DNA of 64,000 nucleotides from JAJXXT01 sp963764465. GTDB lineage: Bacteria; Pseudomonadota; Alphaproteobacteria; Acetobacterales; Acetobacteraceae. Position 1 is the stretch's first letter. Each line of letters opens with the position of its first letter. This document shows, piece by piece, positions 34,057 to 43,370 of the stretch. Where the stretch lies: the NCBI GenBank assembly GCA_963764465.1, contig CAVXSO010000007.1, positions 1-64,000 of the forward strand, in the 5' to 3' direction. The notes under the pieces were generated by a model. The model saw only the letters and a list, made by a program, of their open reading frames with translations. It was not told the DNA's origin and searched no databases. Position numbers and translations under genes: made by a program.

Positions 34057-36116
34057 GCGCGATGCACCCCGCGCCGGAGGCACTGCTCGCGCCACGCAGC
34101 ATCGCCATCGTCGGCGCCTCGGACGATCCGGGGAAGACCGCCTCCCGCCCGCTGCGATACCTCCGCGCGTCAGGCTTCGCCGGGCGTGTCTATCCCATCG
34201 CACGGCGCGCGACGGTGCTCGGTGAGCGTGCCTGGCCGGATCTCGATGCACTTCCAGAACGTCCTGACCACGCCTTCATCCTGCTGCCGGCGGCGGGCGC
34301 GATTGCGGCGGTGGCGGATTGCGCGCGGCTTGGCGTGCCCGTGGCGACCGTGCTTGCGGGCGGCTTCTCCGAGGCGGGAGCGGAAGGCATGGCGCGGGAG
34401 ACCGCGTTGCGCGCGAGCCTCGCCGGCAGCGCAACGCGCCTGCTCGGGCCCAACAGCATCGGGCTCGCCAACCTCAACCAGCGCATGGTGCTCACCGCCA
34501 ACGCCGCCTTCGCCGAACAGGACCTGCCGAAGGGCCGCCTGCTCGTCGCCTCGCAGAGCGGCAGCATGATCGGCGCGCTGCTCTCGCGCGGCAAGGCGCG
34601 CGGCATCGGCTTCGCGGGCCTGGTTTCGGTGGGCGCTGAGGCGGACCTCGACATCGGCGGCATCTGTGCCGGGACGCTCGCGGACCCAGAGGTGACGGCC
34701 TACCTGCTGTTCCTCGAGACATTGCGCGCCGCGCCCTCCCTGCGCGCCTTCGCGGTCGCCGCGGCGGAGCAGGGCAAGCCCGTCGTCGCCTACAAGCTCG
34801 GCCGCTCGGCGGAGGCGGCGGAACTCGCCCTCTCCCACACCGGCGCGCTGGCGGGCGAGGACGACGTTGCGGATGCGTTCCTTCGCGATTGCGGCATCGC
34901 GCGCGTCAACACGCTGGAGGGCCTGCTGGAGGCCCCCGCCCTGCTGCACCGGCTGCCCATTCGCGCGCGCGGCGCCCGCAAGCCCGCGGTCGGCCTGGTC
35001 ACCACCACGGGCGGCGGCGCGGCCATGGTCGTGGACCAGCTGAGCCTGCGCGGCGTTTCCGTGCAGCCCCCCTCCCCGGCGACGCGCGAGGCCCTCGCGG
35101 CCTCGGGCGTGGAGCCAGGCCACGGCCGCATCCTGGACCTCACGCTCGCCGGCACGCGCCCGGAGGTGATGCGCCCGGCGCTGGATGCGCTGCTGGCGGC
35201 GCCGGAATTCGACCTGGTGATCGCCGTCGCCGGCTCCTCCGCGCGGTTCCAGCCAGAGCTCGCGGTGCAGCCGGTGGCGGAGGCCGCGACGGCCGGCGCG
35301 CCCCTCGCCGCGTTTTGCGTGCCGGAGGCGCCGAGGGCCCTGGCGATGCTGGCGGAGGCAGGCGTCCCCGCCTTCCGCACGCCGGAAGCGTGTGCCGACG
35401 CCATCGCCGCCGCCTTCGCCCGCTGCCCGCCGCGCAGCCTGCCCGCGGCAGCCGCCAGGCATGGCACGCAACGGCACCTGGACGAGGCGGAGGCCTATGC
35501 GCTGCTCGCGCAAACCGGCGTGGCATGCGCGCCCTTCATCGTGCTCCCGGCCGCGCGCGCGGGGCTCGAACCCCTGCCCTTCCCCTACCCCGTCGCCGCG
35601 AAGATCCTGCACCGGGACATTCTTCACAAGACGGACCTCGGCGGGGTCGCACTCGATATCGTTTCTGGTAAGCAACTTCACGGGGCCGCGAGCCGCATCG
35701 TGTCAGCGGTCACCGGCCACCGCCCGGACCTCGCCGCCGACCGCGTGCTGGTGCAGGCCATGGCAACCCCGCTCGGCGAGGCGCTGCTCGGCTGCCGGAA
35801 CGATGCGCAGGTGGGTCCGGTCGTGCTGCTCGCCGCCGGCGGCATCATGGCGGAGATCGCCCGAGACCGCAGCGTGCGCCTCGCCCCCGTCGACGAGGCA
35901 ACGGCGTGGGAGATGATCGCGGAGGTCCGCGCCCTGCGCGCGCTCGAGGGTTTCCGGGGTCGCCGGCGCGGCGACCTCGCGGCGCTGGCACGCGCGATCG
36001 TCGCCATCTCCGTCCTGGCCACGCGCGGCGACGTGGCGGAATGCGAGATCAACCCGCTGATGATCTTGGCGGAGGGCGTGCTGGCGGTGGACGCGGTCGC
36101 CAGCCTTTACCAATAG
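34053..36116 (+). CDS. acetate-CoA ligase family protein (ADP-forming, fused alpha and beta parts)
   Basis: This 687-residue protein joins the CoA-binding and ligase domains of ADP-forming acyl-CoA synthetases (succinyl-CoA synthetase superfamily) with a C-terminal ATP-grasp domain. The Rossmann CoA-binding start is PRSIAIVGASDDPGKT. The phosphohistidine is probably in ALSHTGALAGED at about residue 261. The ATP-grasp part begins at about residue 470 with PYPVAAKILHRDILHKTDLGG-like sequence, containing KILHRDILHKT, and ends with ECEINPLMIL. It interconverts acyl-CoA + ADP + Pi with acid + ATP. The start overlaps the acyl-CoA dehydrogenase stop. The MmgE/PrpD gene follows after 14 bp. Confidence 0.88.
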   Translation: MSAMHPAPEALLAPRSIAIVGASDDPGKTASRPLRYLRASGFAGRVYPIARRATVLGERAWPDLDALPERPDHAFILLPAAGAIAAVADCARLGVPVATVLAGGFSEAGAEGMARETALRASLAGSATRLLGPNSIGLANLNQRMVLTANAAFAEQDLPKGRLLVASQSGSMIGALLSRGKARGIGFAGLVSVGAEADLDIGGICAGTLADPEVTAYLLFLETLRAAPSLRAFAVAAAEQGKPVVAYKLGRSAEAAELALSHTGALAGEDDVADAFLRDCGIARVNTLEGLLEAPALLHRLPIRARGARKPAVGLVTTTGGGAAMVVDQLSLRGVSVQPPSPATREALAASGVEPGHGRILDLTLAGTRPEVMRPALDALLAAPEFDLVIAVAGSSARFQPELAVQPVAEAATAGAPLAAFCVPEAPRALAMLAEAGVPAFRTPEACADAIAAAFARCPPRSLPAAAARHGTQRHLDEAEAYALLAQTGVACAPFIVLPAARAGLEPLPFPYPVAAKILHRDILHKTDLGGVALDIVSGKQLHGAASRIVSAVTGHRPDLAADRVLVQAMATPLGEALLGCRNDAQVGPVVLLAAGGIMAEIARDRSVRLAPVDEATAWEMIAEVRALRALEGFRGRRRGDLAALARAIVAISVLATRGDVAECEINPLMILAEGVLAVDAVASLYQ

Positions 36117-36130
36117 GGGGGAGAAGACTG

Positions 36131-37474
36131 ATGGAAAGCCCGCTGCTGGTGCTGGCCGAACACGCCGCCACCTGGCGCGACCGCTCACTTCCGCCGGAGG
36201 TGGAGCACCACGCCCGCCGCGCCCTGCTCGACTGGTTCGCGGCGCTGCTGCCCGGCTGCCGCCGCCCGCCCGCGACGCTGCTGGCTGCGGCCCTGGCCGC
36301 CGAGCGCGGCGCCGGGCGCGCCATCTGCTATGTCGATGACGAAACGAGCGGCCTGCGCCACGCCGCCCTGCTCAACGCCACCGCGAGCCACATCGTGGAA
36401 TTCGACGACATCTACCGCGACGCCGGCTACCATCCTGGCTGCCCCACCATTGGCGCGGCGCTGGCAGCGGCGCAGGCGCAGGGGGCGACGATGGATGGCC
36501 TGCTGCGCGCCATGGTCGCAGGCTACGAGGTTTCCTGCCGCGTCGGGCTGGCGGTGCAGCCTAGCCATTACCGCTATTGGCACACAACCGGAACGGTCGG
36601 CACGCTCGGTGCCGCAACGGCAACCGCGCTGCTGTTGGGCTGCGATGCCGTGCGCATCGCCCACGCCATCGCCACCGCCGCGACCTTCGCCGGCGGGCTG
36701 CAACAGGCGTTCCGTGGCGCGGGGATGAGCAAGCCCCTGCATCCCGGGCATGCCGCGGAGGCCGGGGCGCTGGCGGCGATGGCCGCCGCCGGCGGCGTCA
36801 CCGGCGCGCTCGACGTGCTGCACGGTGCCGCAGGTTTCGCGGCCGCCACCAGTGCGGATTGCGGCAAATGGGACAAGGCGCTCGCCAGGCTCGGCGCGCC
36901 ACTCGCCATCACCGAAATGACCTTCAAGAACCATGGCTGCTGCGGCCATATCTTCGCCGCCCTCGATGCGGTGGGAGAACTGCGCGCGGAGCACGGGTTC
37001 ACCGCCACGGATGTCGCCAGCATCCATGTCGCCGGCTACAGCGCCACGAAGGACATCTGCGACCGGCCGCACGCCGCGACGGAGCAGGAGGCACGGTTCA
37101 GCACGCAGTATTGCGTCGCGGCGATGCTGGTGCTGGGCGGCGTGCGGCTCGCCGCGTTCGCGCCGGAGAACCTGGCGAACCCCGCGATCCGCGTGCTCAT
37201 GCCCAAGGTCTCCGTGAGCCTCGATCCGGAGCTCGCGGACGCCTACCCCGCCCGCCGCGCCGCCAACGTGACCATCGGCCTCGCCGACGGACGGCGCCTG
37301 TTCCGCCACCAGCCCACGCGCAAGGGCGACCCGGACGCGCCGCTCTCGGATGCGGAATTCTCCGGGAAATTCCAGGAACTCGCGGCGCCCGTCATCGGCG
37401 CGCGCGCGGCGGCGGCGCTGGAGGAACAGATCTGGCACGGCGAGGCACTGCCAGGCGCGATCACGCCGCACTGA
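36131..37474 (+). CDS. MmgE/PrpD family protein (second copy)
   Basis: The 447-residue protein is a second, divergent MmgE/PrpD member. The helical domain carries HIVEFDDIYRDAGYHPG, where the conserved Asp-Asp and His-Pro sit in the active-site cleft of characterised relatives, and the second domain contains ITEMTFKNHGCCGHIF, aligning with the K-x-H/Y pocket segment of the family. A strong AGGGGGGAGAAG ribosome site precedes the ATG at 36131. It shares little sequence with the copy at 2288. Its operon with an acyl-CoA dehydrogenase and an ADP-forming ligase suggests a dehydratase or isomerase step in an acid pathway. Confidence 0.87.
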   Translation: MESPLLVLAEHAATWRDRSLPPEVEHHARRALLDWFAALLPGCRRPPATLLAAALAAERGAGRAICYVDDETSGLRHAALLNATASHIVEFDDIYRDAGYHPGCPTIGAALAAAQAQGATMDGLLRAMVAGYEVSCRVGLAVQPSHYRYWHTTGTVGTLGAATATALLLGCDAVRIAHAIATAATFAGGLQQAFRGAGMSKPLHPGHAAEAGALAAMAAAGGVTGALDVLHGAAGFAAATSADCGKWDKALARLGAPLAITEMTFKNHGCCGHIFAALDAVGELRAEHGFTATDVASIHVAGYSATKDICDRPHAATEQEARFSTQYCVAAMLVLGGVRLAAFAPENLANPAIRVLMPKVSVSLDPELADAYPARRAANVTIGLADGRRLFRHQPTRKGDPDAPLSDAEFSGKFQELAAPVIGARAAAALEEQIWHGEALPGAITPH

Positions 37475-37593
37475 GGCGCCCCGCGGGTCCGGCCCCGCCG
37501 CACAGGGTCGCCGAACCGGTCGCCCCCCGCCCTTGCCTGCCCCCCTTTCACGTCCGACACTCGGCGCGAACCGCCCGCCAAAGAGGTGCCTTC

Positions 37594-39228
37594 GTGAGCC
37601 CGAGCCGCCCCGCCGACCGCCGTCCCCGCCACCGCGGCATGATCGTCGCCCCGCAGCCGGACGCGGTAGAGGCCGGCGCCGCCGTGCTGGCGCAGGGCGG
37701 CTCCGCGATCGATGCCGCCATCGCCTGCGCCCTGATGCAGGGCGTGGTGGACCCGATGATGTGCGGCGTCGCCGGGCTCGGCGTGCTGCACGTGCACGAC
37801 ACGCGCACCGGCAGGACGGAGGTGATCGACGGGCTCTCCACCGTTCCCGCCGCGGCCAAGCCCGCGATGTGGCAGGACATCTTCGAGGGCGAGTGCAAGG
37901 ACGGCTACGGCTACGTCCTGAAGGGCGCGGTCAACGAACTCGGCCACGGCGCGGTCACCACGCCCGGCATCCTGCGCGTGTTCGAGGCGGCGCATGCAAG
38001 CCACGGACGCCTGCCCTGGGCGGAGCTGTTCCAGCCTGCCATCGCGCGGGCGCGCGGCGGCTGGGCGGTGCGCCCGCATGTCTCGCTGATGTTCACCGCA
38101 GACGAGCGTGCCTATGGCCGCTGCATGATGGCGGAGAAGCTCGCCTACACTGCGGAGGGGCGCGAGCTCTACATGGAGGGCGACGCACCGAAGCCCGTCG
38201 GGCGGATGGTGCGCAACCCCAACCTCGCCACCTCTCTGGAGCGGCTCGCCAGGCTCGGCGCGGAGGACCTCTATTCCGGGGAACTCGCGCACGTCATCGC
38301 GGAGGACATGCGCCGCCATGGCGGGCTGCTGACGCTGGATGATCTCGCGGCATTCAGGATCCGGCGGATGGCGCCGCTCACCATGGGCTATCGCGGCCGC
38401 ACCATCGCGCTGCCGGCGCCGCCGGCGGGCGGCATCGTGGTGGCGGAAATGCTGCGCATCCTGGAACGTTTTGATCTCGTCTCGATGGGCCACAACAGCA
38501 CAGACTACATCCGCACCGTCGCGGAGGCGATGAAGATCGCCGGGCGGGACAAGGAACGCCATATCGGCGACCCGGACGAGGCGCCACCGCCGGTCGAGTG
38601 GCTGCTCTCGGACGGCTACGCGGACGAGTGCGCGGCCGCCATCCGGCGCGGCGAGAAGGCGTCGCTGGATCGCGTGACGAGCGACAGCAAGGACACCACG
38701 ACGATTTCCTGCTGGGACGCGGACGGCCTCGTCGTCTCCCTCACGCATACGCTCGGCGTGCCCTCCGGCGTCATCCCGCCTGGCACCGGGTTCATGCTCA
38801 ATGGTGCCATGAACTGGTACGATCCGCGGCCAGGCCGGCCGAGTTCCGTCGGGCCCGGCAAACGGCGCTTCAGCAGCATGTCGCCCACGCTGGTGTTCGA
38901 AGGGGGCGAGCCCATCGTCTCGATCGGCGCGCCAGGTGGGGCGTGGATCGGCGTCGCGGTGCTGCAGGGGCTGCTGAACCTGCTGGACTGGGGAATGGGC
39001 ATCCAGGACGCGGTGATGGCGCCACGCTTCTCCGCCACCACCAACGCGATCGACATCAGCAATCGCATCCCGCGCCGGACGCAGGCGGCGCTGGAGACGG
39101 CGGGCTACGAGGTCCGGCGCTCGCCGCTCAGCTTCCCGTTCGCGGCGCTGCACGGCATCACGCGCTGGGGCGGCGTGCTGGAAGGCGGCGCGGACCCGCA
39201 GCGGGACGGCTACGCGGCGGGAATCTGA
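37594..39228 (+). CDS. gamma-glutamyltransferase family protein (cytosolic)
   Basis: A 544-residue Ntn-hydrolase of the gamma-glutamyltranspeptidase family. The N-terminal GMIVAPQPDAVEAGAAVL and GGSAIDAAIA blocks are standard. The self-processing site reads KDTTTISCWDADG, with the nucleophile probably Thr368. The family normally has Thr-Thr-His and here has Thr-Thr-Thr. The oxyanion glycine pair is in SIGAPGGAWIG. No signal peptide is present, unlike periplasmic Ggt, so it probably acts inside the cell, as in gamma-glutamylated or cephalosporin-acylase-like pathways. The GTG at 37594 with AAAGAGG upstream is the chosen start; ATG at about 37639 is an alternative. Confidence 0.85.
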   Translation: MSPSRPADRRPRHRGMIVAPQPDAVEAGAAVLAQGGSAIDAAIACALMQGVVDPMMCGVAGLGVLHVHDTRTGRTEVIDGLSTVPAAAKPAMWQDIFEGECKDGYGYVLKGAVNELGHGAVTTPGILRVFEAAHASHGRLPWAELFQPAIARARGGWAVRPHVSLMFTADERAYGRCMMAEKLAYTAEGRELYMEGDAPKPVGRMVRNPNLATSLERLARLGAEDLYSGELAHVIAEDMRRHGGLLTLDDLAAFRIRRMAPLTMGYRGRTIALPAPPAGGIVVAEMLRILERFDLVSMGHNSTDYIRTVAEAMKIAGRDKERHIGDPDEAPPPVEWLLSDGYADECAAAIRRGEKASLDRVTSDSKDTTTISCWDADGLVVSLTHTLGVPSGVIPPGTGFMLNGAMNWYDPRPGRPSSVGPGKRRFSSMSPTLVFEGGEPIVSIGAPGGAWIGVAVLQGLLNLLDWGMGIQDAVMAPRFSATTNAIDISNRIPRRTQAALETAGYEVRRSPLSFPFAALHGITRWGGVLEGGADPQRDGYAAGI

Positions 39229-39271
39229 ACGGCACCTCCGGCCGGCGCGCCGCCACGCCCTCGCCCACGCC

Positions 39272-39289
39272 GCGCCGCGAAAACGGCGC
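39272..39289. terminator. possible short hairpin after the gamma-glutamyltransferase gene
   Basis: GCGCCG and CGGCGC form a perfect 6-bp stem with loop CGAAAA at 39272-39289. There is no T-run after it, so intrinsic termination is doubtful. The remaining 39229-39425 shows no gene. Confidence 0.2.
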
Positions 39290-39425
39290 AAAGGCGTCGG
39301 ATGAAAGCTGTCCATAAGCTCACGGTGCGACCCATTACCAAGCACCGCGAAGCAGGCTACAGACGCGCCCGGAACGGCGGCGCCGCGCAGGACCGCCTCC
39401 CAAGGACAACAACCACAGGCCTGAC

Positions 39426-42011
39426 GTGCATACCGACGAGACGACTCCGGGGGCTCCCACCAGACGGTTTGATCCGCGGCGGTTGATCGCGCCCGCCCTG
39501 GCGCTTGCGCTCGGCGCCGTGCTGCTGCGCGCGACCCAGGACCTGTCCGCGCGCTTTACCTACCACACCGTCATCCACGCCCTGGTCCAGATCGGGCCGG
39601 GACGGATCGCGGCGGCGGTGCTCGCCGTCGGCCTCAGCTATGTGGGGCTCGTCGGGCGGGACGCGCTTGCCCTGCGCCACCTCGGCCTGCGGCCGCCGCG
39701 TTCCATCGTGTTCCTCAGCGCCTTCATCGGCTCCGCGATGGGCAACGCGCTCGGGTTCGGCACGCTCACGGGCGGGGCGGTGCGCCACCGCATCCTCGGC
39801 GCCGTGGGCGCGCGCAAGGGACAGGTGGCGCGGCTGATGCTGCTCACCGGCGCCGCGTTCATCCTCGGTCTGGTGCTGTTCGGCGGCGTGGGCGTGATGC
39901 TGACGGCACCGATGCTGCGGGACGCCGCGGGGATGCCGGCCGGGCTGCTGCGCCTGCTCGGCGCGCTGGCGACAGCGGCCTCGCTCGCGGCCATTCTCCT
40001 GAACCGCCAGGGCCGCAGCGGCTGGCGCTGGCGCGGGATCAGCCTGGACCTGCCGGACCGGCGCTTCCTGCTCGGCCAGCTCTTCTTCATCGCGATTGAC
40101 CTGCTTGGCGCGGCGCTCTGCCTGTGGGCGGTGCTGCCGGCGACGGGCATCGGCTTTGCCGCCTTCGTCTCGGTCTATATCGCGGCCCTGCTGCTGGGCG
40201 TGATCGGGCACACGCCGGGCGGCATCGGCGTGTTCGACGCGGTGATCATCTACACGCTCGGGCACGCAACGGCGCGTGGGGGCACGCCGGCCGGGGCGGT
40301 GGTGGCGGCGCTGCTGGTCTATCGCAGCCTCTATTTCGTGCTGCCGTTGCTGGTCTCCACGGCCCTGCTCGCCGGGTTCGAAACGCGCGGCCTCGCGACG
40401 CGCCTCGCACCGAAGGCGGCGGAGGCACTGGCACGCGGGCCGCAGCTGCTGCCGATGTTCCTCGGCGTCGTCACCTTCGTCATCGGCATGAGCCTGGTGA
40501 TCTCCGGCGCCGTCCCCGCCTTCCACCACCGCCTGTTGCTGCTGGCGGCGACCGTGCCGCTGTGGCTCGTGGAAGGCTCCAACATGGCGGCGAGCCTGGT
40601 CGGCGTGCTGCTGCTGTTCGTCGCGCGCGGCCTGTTCTTCCGCCTCGACGCCGCGTGGTGGATGGCGCTGGTGCTGGCCAGCGTGGGCCTGTTCGTCTCG
40701 CTCGCGCGTGGGCTCGCCTTCGTCGAGGCGGGCGTACTGCTGTTCCTGATCGCCGTGCTGGTGAGCACGCGCACGCGTTTCAACCGCCCCGCATCGCTGT
40801 TCGACCGGCCGCTCTCGCCGGAGATGCTGGTGGCCGTCGCTCTCGTGCTCGGCGTCGCGTTCTGGATCTTCTTCTTTGCCTTCCGCCACGTGCCCTACAG
40901 CCGCGAGCTGTGGTGGCAGTTCGAGTTCGACGACAAGGCCTCGCGCTCGCTGCGCGGCACCGTCGCGGCGGGGCTGCTCGCCGCCGGCATCGGGCTGTGG
41001 CAGATGCTGCGCCTCGCCCCCGGACGCGCGGCGCGGCCGACGCCGGAGGATCTGCTCGCGGCCGAGCGCATCGCCCGCGGCCAGCCGCGCAGCGATGCGA
41101 TGCTGGCGATGATGGGCGACAAGAGCTTCCTGTTTTCCGACAGCGGCCGCACCTTCCTGATGTACGCCAAGCGCGCCCGCAACTGGGTGGCGCTCTACGA
41201 CCCGGTGGGCCCGCGCGAGGAGTGGCCGGCGCTGATCTCCGCCTTCATCGCGCTGGCACATGCCCATGCAGGGCGCCCCGCCTTCTACCAGGTTCGTTCC
41301 GACGCGTTGCCGTTCTACCTCGAGGCCGGACTGCGGCTGATGAAGCTCGGCGAGGAGGCGCTCGTCTCGCTCGCGGATTTCAGCCTGGAGGGCTCGCGCA
41401 TGTCGCACCTGCGCTACGCGCTGAAGCGCGGCGCGCGGGACGGGCTCGCGGCAGAGCTGCTGGAAGCGCCGGAGGCCGCAATGGCCGCGCTTCGCGACGT
41501 GTCCGACGCCTGGCTCGCGCACCGGCGGGCGACGGAAAAGGGCTTCTCGGTCGCGGGTTTCGATACCGTTTCGCTCGCGCGGCAGTCGGTCATGCTGGTG
41601 CGCCAGAACGGGCGGCCGGTGGCGTTCGTCACCTTCATGACGACGGACCTGCACATGGAGGCAACAGTGGGCGTGATGCGCCACGTGCCGGACGCCTCGC
41701 CCTACGCGATGGAGTTCCTGTTCACGCAACTCGCCCTGCACCTGCGCGCGGCGGGCTACCAGCACCTCAGCCTCGGCATGGCGCCGCTCTCGGGGCTCGC
41801 GGTGGGGAGGCGAAACTCGTTCTGGTACCGTATCGGGCACCTGCTGTGGCGGCACGGCAACCGGGTCTACAGCTTCCGTGGCCTGCGCGGGTTCAAGAGC
41901 AAGTTCCAGCCGGTGTGGGAGCCACGCTACCTCGCCACCACCGGCCTGCTGGGCCCGGCGCGGACGCTCGCGGCGGTCGCGGCTACCGTCGCGCAGGCGG
42001 AGTCCGCGTGA
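39426..42011 (+). CDS. mprF: bifunctional aminoacyl-phosphatidylglycerol synthase/flippase MprF (LpiA)
   Basis: The 861-residue protein has an N-terminal flippase with many membrane helices (about residues 20-560), including the conserved GHTPGGIGVFDAVII segment, and a C-terminal soluble aminoacyltransferase (about residues 565-850). The latter contains FLFSDSGRTFLMYAKRARNW, GEEALVSLADFSLEGS, FTTDLH-like MTTDLHMEATVGVMRH and FKSKFQPVWEPRYL, all typical of lysyl-PG synthases. It transfers an amino acid from aminoacyl-tRNA to phosphatidylglycerol, lowering surface charge and giving acid and peptide resistance. The GTG start is supported by position. The stop overlaps virJ (GTGA), as in rhizobial lpiA-acvB operons. 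Confidence 0.92.
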   Translation: MHTDETTPGAPTRRFDPRRLIAPALALALGAVLLRATQDLSARFTYHTVIHALVQIGPGRIAAAVLAVGLSYVGLVGRDALALRHLGLRPPRSIVFLSAFIGSAMGNALGFGTLTGGAVRHRILGAVGARKGQVARLMLLTGAAFILGLVLFGGVGVMLTAPMLRDAAGMPAGLLRLLGALATAASLAAILLNRQGRSGWRWRGISLDLPDRRFLLGQLFFIAIDLLGAALCLWAVLPATGIGFAAFVSVYIAALLLGVIGHTPGGIGVFDAVIIYTLGHATARGGTPAGAVVAALLVYRSLYFVLPLLVSTALLAGFETRGLATRLAPKAAEALARGPQLLPMFLGVVTFVIGMSLVISGAVPAFHHRLLLLAATVPLWLVEGSNMAASLVGVLLLFVARGLFFRLDAAWWMALVLASVGLFVSLARGLAFVEAGVLLFLIAVLVSTRTRFNRPASLFDRPLSPEMLVAVALVLGVAFWIFFFAFRHVPYSRELWWQFEFDDKASRSLRGTVAAGLLAAGIGLWQMLRLAPGRAARPTPEDLLAAERIARGQPRSDAMLAMMGDKSFLFSDSGRTFLMYAKRARNWVALYDPVGPREEWPALISAFIALAHAHAGRPAFYQVRSDALPFYLEAGLRLMKLGEEALVSLADFSLEGSRMSHLRYALKRGARDGLAAELLEAPEAAMAALRDVSDAWLAHRRATEKGFSVAGFDTVSLARQSVMLVRQNGRPVAFVTFMTTDLHMEATVGVMRHVPDASPYAMEFLFTQLALHLRAAGYQHLSLGMAPLSGLAVGRRNSFWYRIGHLLWRHGNRVYSFRGLRGFKSKFQPVWEPRYLATTGLLGPARTLAAVAATVAQAESA

Positions 42012-43363
42012 GGCGCTGGCGCCTGGCGGGGGTGCTCGCCACATTGCTGCTGGCGCTGGCGGCAGCGTTGCCGGCGCGGGCGCAGGACGCGGGCCGTTAC
42101 GGGCAGGCAACGCTGCTGCGCCCGCACGGTGCTGCTACCGGCTTCATCATCCTGTTCTCCGCCGGCCCGTCCTGGAGCCACGCCGACCAGCTTGCCGGGG
42201 AGCGGCTCGCGGGGATGGGCGCGATCGTGCTGGGCGTGAACCGCGCGGAATATGTCGCCGCACTCGACAAGGCTTCCTGCCACGAGCTGGTGGGCGACGC
42301 GGACGGCCAGAGCAAGCATTGGCAGCGCGCACTCGGCGTTCCCGCCTACTGGTCGCCGATCCTCGCGGGCGTGGGCCAGGGCGGGCGGCTCGCGCAACTG
42401 GCGTTGACGGAGGCGCCGGCGAGCACCATCGGCGGCGCGGTCTCGATCGACCCTACCGCCTCGCCTGGCCTCGCCTCGGCACCCTGCCCGCGCGACCGCG
42501 CAGCGAGCGACCACCTGCTGGGGTTCTGGAACGTGGGGCTGACGCCTTCCGCTCCCCCCGACGGACTCGCATGGATCGATACCGAAACGAAAGCCGGGCG
42601 GGCGCCGGCACGCACGGACTTCCCCGCCGGCACGACGGAGGCTGACATGCTGGCGGCAATGGTCGGCCCGCATCTCGGCCAGCGCCTCTTCAAGCCGGAG
42701 GACGTGACGGACCTGCCGCTGGTGGAGCTGCGCGCGGCTCACCCCTCCAACATGCTCGCCGTGGTGCTCTCCGGCGATGGCGGCTGGCGGGACCTCGACA
42801 AGACCATCGCGGAGAAGCTGCGCGCCGACGGCGTGAACGTGGTCGGCTGGGATTCGCTGCATTATTTCTGGAGTGCCAAGACCCCGGCGCGGGGAGCCGC
42901 GGACCTCGCGCGCGTGCTGCGCGTCTACACAGGGCGCTGGCACGCGACGCATGTCGCGCTGATCGGCTACTCCTTCGGCGCGGACGTGCTGCCCTTCGTG
43001 TACAACCGACTGCCGGCGCGGGAGCGGGGCATGGTCTCGCTGATCTCGCTGCTCGGCTTCGAGAAGGCGGCGGATTTCGAGATCCGGCTCGGTGGCTGGC
43101 TCGGGCTGCCACCGAGCAGCAGCGCGCTGCCGGAACCGCCGGAACTGGCGCGGATTCCGGGCCGCCTGATCCAGTGCTTCTACGGCGCCGACGAGACGGA
43201 CACGTACTGCCCGGCGCTGGGTAGCGGCGCGACGCTCATCCGCACGCCGGGCGGGCATCATTTCGGCGGCGACTACGGCGCGCTGGAGCGGCGCATCCTC
43301 TCCGGCTGGCACCGGCGCGACGGCGAGGGCAGCGCGCGGGCCGCATCACCGGACGCGGGCTGA
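42008..43363 (+). CDS. virJ: AcvB/VirJ family periplasmic hydrolase
   Basis: The 451-residue protein has a signal peptide (LATLLLALAAALPARA, cleaved near residue 26) and two alpha/beta hydrolase-like parts: a degenerate first one, and the VirJ domain after about residue 240. The latter shows VVLSGDGGWRDLDK and the nucleophile elbow IGYSFGAD with serine, and ends with TPGGHHFGGDY carrying the catalytic histidine. In Agrobacterium and Rhizobium tropici, AcvB hydrolyses lysyl-phosphatidylglycerol made by LpiA/MprF. Co-translation with mprF supports the same role here: adjusting aminoacyl-PG level in the envelope. Confidence 0.9.
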   Translation: MRRWRLAGVLATLLLALAAALPARAQDAGRYGQATLLRPHGAATGFIILFSAGPSWSHADQLAGERLAGMGAIVLGVNRAEYVAALDKASCHELVGDADGQSKHWQRALGVPAYWSPILAGVGQGGRLAQLALTEAPASTIGGAVSIDPTASPGLASAPCPRDRAASDHLLGFWNVGLTPSAPPDGLAWIDTETKAGRAPARTDFPAGTTEADMLAAMVGPHLGQRLFKPEDVTDLPLVELRAAHPSNMLAVVLSGDGGWRDLDKTIAEKLRADGVNVVGWDSLHYFWSAKTPARGAADLARVLRVYTGRWHATHVALIGYSFGADVLPFVYNRLPARERGMVSLISLLGFEKAADFEIRLGGWLGLPPSSSALPEPPELARIPGRLIQCFYGADETDTYCPALGSGATLIRTPGGHHFGGDYGALERRILSGWHRRDGEGSARAASPDAG

Positions 43364-43370
43364 AGCCGCC

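Noticed and set aside
37243..39345. 700-codon minus-strand open frame opposite the gamma-glutamyltransferase
   Set aside because: No family motif and low-complexity His/Arg-rich translation. The plus-strand gene has full motifs.
40124..42007. Long open frame continuing upstream of virJ through mprF
   Set aside because: Only the part after the GTG at 42008 has a signal peptide and VirJ motifs. The upstream part is the +1 shadow of mprF.
39357..42110. 917-codon open frame on the minus strand opposite mprF
   Set aside because: It mirrors the codon pattern of mprF, has a composition rich in Arg, His, Gln and Glu without any domain, and starts and ends with no ribosome site. It is a GC-driven antisense frame.
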